A DNA stretch of 64,000 nucleotides from Caecitellus pseudoparvulus (Eukaryota; Bigyra: Bicosoecida). The DNA lies in NCBI GenBank assembly GCA_965644315.1, contig CBFFRQ010000029.1:124001-188000 (forward strand), in the 5' to 3' direction. Made by a program: the position numbers and the translations under genes. This document shows, in pieces, positions 57,101 to 64,000 of the stretch. The notes under the pieces are model-generated. The model made no database searches, was not told the DNA's origin, and saw only the letters and a program-made list of their open reading frames with translations. Every line of letters begins with the position of its first letter. The stretch's first letter is position 1.

Positions 57101-58077
57101 CGGCGGCGGCCGATGAGCTGTGGAATGCCCCCGCAAAGACGGGCACTTCCCCTGAGGCTCGCCTTGCGAGTTCCATGGCTGCCTCTGCAGCACACTTCGA
57201 GGCGACCAAGCCGCCTCCAGCCCCAGCTGGTGCGGCAGCCTCCTTCAGCCACACCTTTGGAAGCACATTTGCAGGCGGCGGGGGCCCCGCCCCTCCGCCG
57301 TCGCCGACAGACAGCCTGGAGCGGGACCTTGACAACACCGCCGGGCCTCTGAGCCGCGGCGACCTGGCAACGCCCGCCCAACACCAGGCGTTTGGCGACT
57401 CTCTCCTGTCTGCCGCCGGCACCCGGCGATCAGCCGACTCTCTCGGCGAGGAAGAGGAGCCAGAGCCCCCTCGCCCCATCCCTGTGCCCACCGCATCTCG
57501 CCTGCAGCCAGCCCGTCGAAACGGGCGGCGACATGGTGCTGGCAGGAAGCACCTTGCGTCCCCAGCGCCGACGAAGATCCCCCAGCACAAGCGCACAGGG
57601 GGTGGCTATGCCTTGCCAGGCACTGGCCGTGGCGCTTCGCCTGCTCCCCCCGGCAGCAGCCCACCACGTCTCACTCACCGGGGGCCCGCCACCGGCATGG
57701 GTGATGGTGTGGACGGCCCGGTGATGGGTGACGCGCCTCGACGCCCCGTCACGTCCCCAGGGGCCTCCAAGGCCGCCTCCACGCAGAGGGCCGACAGCCC
57801 TCTGTGGAACCCCGGTGGCAGCTACCTGAATGCGTACCGAACTGGGGCCCCAACGGCGGCGCTGCCGGGACAGGGCCATGGGCGCACGTCTTCCCGTGGC
57901 TCCCCCTCGCGAGACCGGGAGGTGGGGGAGTGGGGCAGCCCGCCGCCTCCGAGGACATCCCCCCCCAGGCAGCGCGCGGATGAGGACCTGCTGCGCACCT
58001 TGCACCAGTCCAGTGCCGCGACCATGCGAGCAGTGGCCCACTCTGACGCCCGGCACGGCACACCAGCTCGCCGGTGA
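45147..58077 (+). CDS. Giant myosin with IQ motifs and RCC1-type propeller repeats
   Basis: Exons 45147-45554 and 45658-58077 (103-base intron) encode 4275 residues. After a disordered start, VWIPHPEL opens a myosin SH3-like region. The motor runs to about residue 1610: P-loop FLGSVGAGKTAAM near 372, switch I NASSRYGSIIRVFF near 695, switch II ALVDMPGWE near 1194 and the actin-binding side FVRCLLPNP followed by QQLRVSGVVPAL. Ser-rich inserts of about 270 residues before switch I, and another before switch II, enlarge the motor. At least eight IQ-like repeats (about 1620-1890) give a long lever arm. At least six RCC1-type blades follow between 51187 and 54780, for example AAGRYHSLAVTKRGQVFTWG, with a 490-residue insert after the first. 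The last 1200 residues are mostly disordered. RCC1 propellers usually bind proteins; cargo is unknown. The GSVGAGKT and DMPGWE variants leave ATPase activity uncertain. Confidence 0.9.
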
Positions 58078-58375
58078 TGGGCAACCGCCCAGCCGAGCAA
58101 ATACACTGTCTCAGTAAATCCCAGCACACCACACCCTGTGCTCAGCTTGTGCAGCTCTGTGGGCTGCCATACTTTCCAGGATTTCACTCCCCGGCCTCGT
58201 CCGTCAGGGTCTGGCGCTTGTCTGGAAGGCAGAGTCGTCGCTTGCGACGAGCGCTGTGCCAAGCGCTGCTTTGCCACCGGTCCGTGCGCGGCACCCTGGC
58301 AGGCTCCGAGGCGCAAGGTGCGGAAGAGGGCATTGGAGTGGCTGACAAGGCCGCGTCAACCCCCCCTGCTCAAGC
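58078..58375 (+). promoter_or_regulatory. Intergenic space between myosin and HSF-type gene
   Basis: 298 bases between tandem genes: 3' flank of the myosin and presumed promoter of the HSF-type gene. No heat-shock element array or other motif was recognised. Confidence 0.35.
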
Positions 58376-60676
58376 ATGGCAGTGCCTAACCCGCCCCACT
58401 TGGACATGTTCACCGAGCCAGGCAGTGCGCTGCTCAAGCTCTCTCCCTTCCTGAAGCACTTGTACAGCATGCTGGAGCTGCCTGACAGCGACCCGAGCAT
58501 CATGTGCTGGTTGGCGAGCGGGAATGGCTTCTTAGTGCTCGACCGCACCCGACTGTGCAGTGACGTGCGTGATTCCGTGTGTTGCGTGCCAAGGTGCAGC
58601 GCTGCCAGCCGCCCCGCTGACGCCGCGGTTGGGGCGAGCCAATGCCTCACACGTGGGCTCCCTGGGCTTCCTAGGCTGGGCGGTCTGGCTGCAGCTGTCA
58701 CCATTTCTCGCGATGTTCCCTGCGTGATGCACGGCTGAGCGCGCCAGCCTCCCTTCTGCCACCATGCGGTCGACCGTGGCAACTGCCCTTTCCCGTGCCA
58801 CCGCCCAATCGGCTGCGCGCACCGCCGACGCAGCAGCAGTCACCATGCACTGCATTCTCCGTGAGGGCCACAGGTGCTACCGAAGTATGTCAAGACGCGC
58901 AATTACAGCTCGTTTCTCCGTCAGGTGCGTGCGCCGGGCCTGTGAGCGTTTGGCTCCGCCCAGCCCACATCTCTCAGTGTCATGGCATCGCCTCCACACA
59001 AAGCAGATGTTGCTGCGCAGCCCCTCACTCGCCACGCAACCTTCCTCACAGGTGTCCTTCTATCAGTGCGTGTTGCATGGCCCTCATCCTGTGCCCGCTG
59101 CAGGCAGTGTGCAGCGACTACTGCAGCAGCGAGCCAACGCTTGCCTGGCAGCCTCTGCTCCTCACTTACACTTTGTCACGAGTGCGCTGGCCCGCACTCT
59201 CGCCGCACTTGCGCTGCACCAGGTTCCGAAAGGTGCCCAATGCCGACCTGACCGTGGATGACCTTCCAGATGAGCTCTGCAAGGCGCTTCTCAAGCGTGC
59301 AGTGGAAACTGCAGGTGCGAGGCACGCCCACCACATCACTTCCGCACGCGGCTGCTCCCTTCTGCAGCCTGCTCAAGGCGGCAGCCCAGCACGGTACACC
59401 CCCCCCCTCCCCGCCCGCAGACCAAGCAGGCACCGACACCAGCTCCCCACAAGCTGCAGTGGACAGTGGGGACGTGTTCAAGATGCGGGAGTACTTGACC
59501 CGCACAAGCCTTGTGAGGGACATTCTCAGCGCAGCTGATGTCTTTCGGCACGACGATTTCCTGCGGCGAGATCCGTCAGCACTGTTGAGGATCACGCGCA
59601 GAGTGCCCCAGAAGCGGCAATACTCGGCGACAGGCAACAGGGCCGGCGTGGGGTCAGCTCAGGGCCGCCACTCGCCTCGCTCGCCAACCAGCGCGGGGTC
59701 CGTGCCAGGCATGCACAGTGCCTTCCAAGGGCCATATGCACCCCCCCCTCCGCCTTCCTATGCAACCCCCCTGCCACACCCTGGGAGCATGCCTCCCGGT
59801 GCAGCACAAGGCTTTACGTCCTTCCGATACGTGCGCCCTCCACCGCCCGGCGCACCTGGGCCGCAATCCTCCGCTGGTACATTGTCAGCGCCCGTGCTGC
59901 TCCCCCACACCAGCAATGCCGCGTCAGGTCCGACTGGCAGCTGGCAAGAGAGTGTGACAACCCACACCGGGTATTCCTCCGCCGCCATGGCAGCGGCAGG
60001 CGCGCTGTCAGGCCTGGCGAGTGGGCACACGTCCGCGCCTCGCCCGCGGTATTGGTCCCCCACTGCCTCGGACATGCCTTCTTCAGGCACTGATAGCACG
60101 GGTTCCCCCCGGTCGGGGGCTGCCGGTGGCAAGGCTGGCGACTTTTCCCACCTCGGCGGCAGCGTGAACAGCCTTTCCCCTCGAGCCAACCTGCCAGCCT
60201 TGCAGCCCAGTGGACCGTACGCTGCTCACCCCCCGGTGCTTGGAGCGCACCAGGGGGGCCCTGTGCAGTCCGGTATGGCAGGTGCCGCCTTCTTCCCCTC
60301 CATGGACAACAGCTACTCCCCCCGCCAAGGTGGTGCCATGCTGCAGACGTCCCCCCGCATGGTGCCCCTCGGAGCCAGCGCCTCTCCTCGCCACCGCCCA
60401 GGCAGCACCTCTCCCCGTGCCTTCATGTCTGAGCCCAGCTACTCGCCCAGGCTTATCGTGGGGCAGGGCGGGGAGCGGCCAGGGTCTCCTGGGCCTCTAC
60501 CGCCAGGCACAGTGGCCTTGCTTCCGGACTACGTCAACGCAGAGTCTCCCCGAGCTCTGCATGTGGCGCCAACACGCAGTGGCAGCGAGGGGCGCTCCAC
60601 CTCCCCTCGGCCGGCCGCCGTGCATGCCGCCCACGGTTCTGAGTTCAAGGGCGCGGCACAGCCTGTGTCGCTGTGA
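58376..60676 (+). CDS. HSF-type DNA-binding protein with enlarged wing
   Basis: Five exons: 58376-58564, 58874-58924, 59052-59065, 59223-59314 and 59421-60676, giving 533 residues. Joined text follows the HSF winged helix: LSPFLKHLYSMLELPDSDPS, MCWLASGNGFLVLD, LPKYVKTRNYSSFLRQ, VSFYQFRKV and, after about 65 extra residues, VFRHDDFLRRDPSALLRITR. The recognition helix region NYSSFLRQ matches the usual NxxSFVRQ. The third exon has only 14 bases and supplies VSFYQ. No hydrophobic-repeat trimerisation helix is visible. The C-terminal 330 residues are rich in Ser-Pro, with many SPR tripeptides (YSPRQGG, TSPRM, ASPRH), which are candidate proline-directed phosphorylation sites. It is likely a nuclear transcription factor; targets cannot be told. 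The stop lies 137 bases from that of convergent RSPH9. Confidence 0.87.
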
Positions 60677-60813
60677 GAGTCGGCCAGCGCCACCCCCCCC
60701 CCTGTGTGATTTTACCTCCCCTGCAGTGCCAGCGTAAGGCACTCGTCACCAGAGCGCAGCCAGCACAACAGCGCAATGCATTGTGCAGGCCCACGTGCAG
60801 TTGCGCAGCCCGG

Positions 60814-61821
60814 CTACAGCATGAATGCCAGATCCTCGTTGGGGAAGCCGTCGCCAAAGTAAGCCCCGCCGAACTCGCTCGTGCCCAGCGTGTGGCTGAA
60901 GAAGTAGCCTGGCCAGGCCAGGGAGCGCAGGGTTGCGCTGCCCGTGCCAGCGTCCACCCGCAGCACCCACGTGCCCTTGGGGCTGTCTGTCGCGATGCTG
61001 TCCAGGAAGTCTGTGCTGGCCACGAGGCCGTCCTTGGAGGCGGCGGCGGCGGCCTCCAGCCCCTCCGCGGCCCGAAAGTGGAAGTAGTTTGAGGGAGACG
61101 CCGCCTCCGTGGCGGTGAGCCCACCGAAAGTGGCGTTGCGCACGGTCGCGTGCGTCGCCGTGAGGATGTACGCGCCGCGGGGCACGACAGCGGTGTCGTG
61201 GTCAATGCAGCTAACCACGTGGGCGAGCCTGTGCAGCTCGCTGAACTTCACGGGCTTGGGCGGCTTGGCCTCAGCGCCCTCCTCCTCCTCGTCAAAATCT
61301 TCGTCCTCCTCCTCTTCTTCCTCTGTTCACACGGTGGGGGTGTCGCGAGGGTGAAGCAGGAGCACGGGCAGCTTGCCCAGCACCAGGCCAGCTCTCACCT
61401 TCGCCGTACAGGTTGGTGGGGTCGCCTTTGAACTTGCCCTTGATGGCTGCGGCTTGTGCCTTGAACTCCTCGCTCAGCTCAGGCAGTTGCTGTAGGTCGA
61501 ACGTGCCCGTGGAGCTGCACGCAGCGGCGTGGCGCAGAGTGCGAGCAGGCAGCACTTTGCGCGATCTCGCCACGATGCCGCGCCAAGTTCCGCAACTTAC
61601 CACGCGAAGAAGCGCTTGTGGGGGAAGCCCTCAATATCCACAACTGCATATGCAACCAAGTAGTCTCGCTCTGAGCCGGTGATGCGGCCCCAGAACTTGA
61701 CATCCGAGACGCCTTCTTCCAAGCGCCGCTTCGCCAGCGCCACCTCCAGGCCAGCAGCTTCCTCGACGCTGAGGGTGTTGCCGCTGAAGGCCAGATTGCC
61801 CAGGCCTGCGATGGAGGCCAT
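60814..61821 (-). CDS. RSPH9: Radial spoke head protein 9 (RSPH9)
   Basis: Exons 61821-61601, 61514-61399 and 61322-60814 encode 281 residues, close to the 276 of human RSPH9. Typical text includes KFWGRITGSERDYLVAY, FFACSTGTFDLQQLPEL, ELHRLAHVVSCIDHDTAVVP, RGAYI, NYFHFRAAEG, LRSLAWPGYFFSH and the C-terminal AYFGDGFPNEDLAFML. An acidic insert (EEEEEEDEDFDEEEE) lies before the second half. RSPH9 is part of the radial spoke head that contacts the central pair and controls dynein in motile 9+2 flagella. With DRC4 it is the second axonemal protein in this window, although they are not adjacent. Confidence 0.95.
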
Positions 61822-61944
61822 GCTGCCGTGGGCGACACGTGAATTGCGCTGCACTGGCAGTTCAAGGTGGCTGGATCGCGCTGAAGCTGCCTGCAGAGTT
61901 CGACAGAGGAATGGATTTGCCAGGCCGTGGGGCGTGCCGCACCC

Positions 61945-63221
61945 TCACTCAGACTCTGCCGACGAGCTGGTGCTGTCCCCGGAGCCCGCACTGCTCCCAG
62001 ACTCACTGGCAGTGTCGTCTGATGCTTCGCTTTTGCTGTCCTCTGTCCCCTCGTGCACCTGCTCAGAAGGCGCAGTGCCTGGAGTGGCTGGTGTGGTCTC
62101 TGGCTCTCGAGTCGACGCATCCACTGCAGCGGCTGTCGCAGTGGAAGCGGGAAAGGACGTGGACACTGCCGCCTCAGCAGCTGCGGCCTCTGCTTCTGCT
62201 GCCTCTGCCTCTGCCGCCAAGGCAGCTGCTCTCTCTTCAGCAGCCTTAGCGGCCGCCCTGGCAGCAGCTGACTTGGCCGCTGAGGCAGCGGCTGCAGCCT
62301 CCGCTGCCGCCCGCCGCTGAGCAAGGCGCAGCTGGGCCGCACGCACTTGTGCCTCAACGCACAGTAGGCGCGCTTTGAGCGTCGCCGACGTGTCCAGGGA
62401 CGCCTGCAGGCTCGCTACCAAGCTCGGCAGGTGTGTGTCTAGAGCCTCCCGCACCCGGCCCTGAGAGGCCCGAACCTGACTGAGGCCCTGCACCTGCTGG
62501 TGCAAGGCAGTGCACAAGCTTGATGCAGAGTCATGCAAGGCTGTCTGGCTTGTGTGCAGGCTGTTGAGGGTGGAGTGTAGGGTGGTGCGGGTGGCGTTGA
62601 GGGGGGGGAAGTGGTGGTCGGCGATGTGCCCAGGGGGCACGCTCGCCCCGCTTATGTCTACAGGAGGAGCAGGCGCCCGCACTGCGAACACTGATGCGAC
62701 AGCTGCAGACAGGCGCTTGGAGTTGCTCTGCACGCTCTGCAGCCCTGCAGCGAGGCCACTGCGGATGCGGTGCAGCATGGCATCCCCCCCATCTTGTGGC
62801 GTCCCTTCGGCAGGGCCACTGGGGCCAGTGGGCTTGGGGGCATGATCACTCGGAGGATGGTGCTCCTTTTGCTCTCCTGACTCAGCCTGGGGAAGAGGTG
62901 GCGAGCTGGGGGCTGAGGCAGGCCAACCTGCGGAAATCGCTGCAGCGCCGCACTCACCGCACTGGGCCCGGCTGAGCTCCTGAATAGCAACGTCACTGGC
63001 CGCGTAGCAGCGCTGATCATGGACATTGCAGCCTCATGGTCCAGTTCCCGCACATCTGCACCCCCCACTGAACACAGACAGTGCTGGGTCGTCACGCCAG
63101 AGGAGGCTGCCAAGCCGCCAGGCTCCACCCGGCTGACTTCGTGCCCAGCTGCTGTCGTCTCAATGTGCAAACCGAGAGGGGAGGAAGCCAACTGCACCTC
63201 CACATCAGGAACGCCGGCCAT
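61945..63221 (-). CDS. PDZ-domain protein with Ala-rich coiled coil and acidic Ser-rich tail
   Basis: Exons 63221-62958 and 62886-61945, joined in phase 0 over a 71-base intron with a GTGAGT donor, give 401 residues. Residues about 6-82 are a PDZ domain: the carboxylate-binding loop is SSPLGLHI, followed by HEVSRVEPGGLAASSGV and GGADVRELDHEAAMSMI. A proline-rich linker leads to MLHRIRSGLAAGLQSVQSN, a helical region, then a long alanine-rich coiled coil (about 240-320) and an acidic Ser/Thr-rich end. No family beyond PDZ was recognised. It may be an adaptor that binds C-terminal peptides and oligomerises by its coil. It lies head-to-head with the BRO1-like gene, 260 bases apart. Confidence 0.7.
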
Positions 63222-63481
63222 CTCTGCTGTCCCGGGTTGTAGATGCCGTCCGTTCAAACTGCTCAAGCTTGAATGGTAAGGTGCTGCCCGCTGGGTCCAG
63301 GTCAGCTTGCCACGCTCGAGTGCGTTTGTGTCGGAAAGCAATAAAAACCAAGCGAAGCCGCACGCCAGGGCAGTTTGTTTCAGTTCTTTTTGTTCCCGCT
63401 GACTCCTGACCTTGCGGCTCAGCGTTGCTTGTTGGCAAGGAGCAGAGCTGGTCGAGGCGTTCAATTTCCGCGCGCGGTGTC

Positions 63482-64000
63482 ATGGCTGATGCGAGTTTTG
63501 ACGATGCAAAGGAGCTTGCGAACCTCCACGTGCCCAACCCCATCGTCATGATTCCATTGGATCATCTATCCCCGCTGCAGACACGCCAGCGGCCACTAAA
63601 GGGGCTGTTTGGTTCCAGGAAGCTTCCCCCTGCCGTTGCCAGGGATGTAGTGACACTGAGCGTTGCCCGGCAATTGGCCAGCGTGTGCTTGGAGCAGTTC
63701 ATGAAGCAAACTGCGACAGAGCAGACGCAGGAAGCCATTTCGTCGTACATTTCTCTGGCGCTGCCTTTTCTGAAGACTCACGCCCGCGCCCTGCGCAGCG
63801 CTGCACCTGGTGCTACTCCAAGTGAGTGCCACCTGCATTCCAAGCTGCCTGGGACAGAAGTCACCCTGCCTGCCCCCTGCTGCCCCACAGGCTTTACTTG
63901 GACTTCAGCTGTGGCCAGACCGGTGCATGGAGTGCCTGTCCGCCGGTGGGCCGTGGAAGGCCTCTCCTTCGACATTACCATGGCCTGCGCCGCTCTGGCC
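63482..64000 (+). CDS. BRO1-domain-like protein, 3' part beyond the window
   Basis: Exon 1 is 63482-63821 and exon 2 begins at 63891 and runs off the window; the phase-1 intron has a GTGAGT donor. The 150 visible residues start MADASFDDAKELANLHV and include MIPLDHLSPLQTRQRPLKGL, similar to the IPLKxxxxVDWKKPL start of BRO1 domains. Later FTWTSAV and LSFDITMACAALA match the spacing of the BRO1 segment in which FxW is followed by a helix reading FExxxVLFNxAAL. BRO1 proteins such as ALIX bind ESCRT-III in membrane remodelling. The similarity is short and the identification tentative. Confidence 0.55.
   Translation, partial: MADASFDDAKELANLHVPNPIVMIPLDHLSPLQTRQRPLKGLFGSRKLPPAVARDVVTLSVARQLASVCLEQFMKQTATEQTQEAISSYISLALPFLKTHARALRSAAPGATPSECHLHSKLPGTEVTLPAPCCPTGFTWTSAVARPVHGVPVRRWAVEGLSFDITMACAALA

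Noticed and set aside
1-64000. tRNA or rRNA genes, CRISPR arrays, transposons, phage or viral genes
   Set aside because: None was recognised on either strand by eye; a tRNAscan or repeat-library search was not possible here and could still find small elements.

Overview
This is a gene-dense nuclear segment from a GC-rich unicellular eukaryote. Genes are interrupted by short GT-AG introns (mostly 60-160 bases), and every recognisable product is eukaryotic. No plastid or photosynthesis gene appears. DRC4 and RSPH9, two axoneme parts, suggest a flagellated cell. The combination of Rac/DOCK, a membrane hybrid histidine kinase, HSF-type and RCC1-tailed myosin proteins would fit a protist or alga such as a stramenopile or haptophyte, but the window does not fix the lineage. 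The TASNIKS and YxCxxxF motifs of eRF1 fit the standard genetic code.

Left part (1-23 kb): the 3' part of a YEATS-domain gene, an XRN1-type 5'-3' exoribonuclease with a La-like C-terminal region, a Rac GTPase, a 3604-residue DOCK-type exchange factor lying tail-to-tail with Rac, and a membrane hybrid histidine kinase.

Middle part (23-38 kb): an ATG11/FIP200-type autophagy scaffold, DRC4/GAS8, cytosolic class I fructose-bisphosphate aldolase, mitochondrial bL36, a small NDUFA4/B12D-like membrane protein, an unidentified two-helix membrane protein, eRF1, signal peptidase subunit SPC2, and an NSE1-like SMC5/6 subunit that seems to lack its RING.

Right part (38-64 kb): a CDK-like kinase with a very long activation segment, a CH-domain kinesin-14 with an internal motor, a 4275-residue myosin with IQ motifs and RCC1 repeats, an HSF-type protein with an enlarged wing, RSPH9, a PDZ/coiled-coil protein, and the start of a BRO1-like gene.

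The layout alternates strands: most neighbours are convergent (gaps of 10 to 547 bases) or divergent over shared promoter spaces (250 to 1290 bases). Introns lie near the 5' ends, followed by very long 3' exons. Several genes serve cytoskeleton and flagellum (Rac, DOCK, kinesin, myosin, DRC4, RSPH9). The Rac-DOCK pair is the only adjacent pair with an obvious direct biochemical link. Exon boundaries were set by hand from splice motifs, reading phase and family similarity, with no transcript data.
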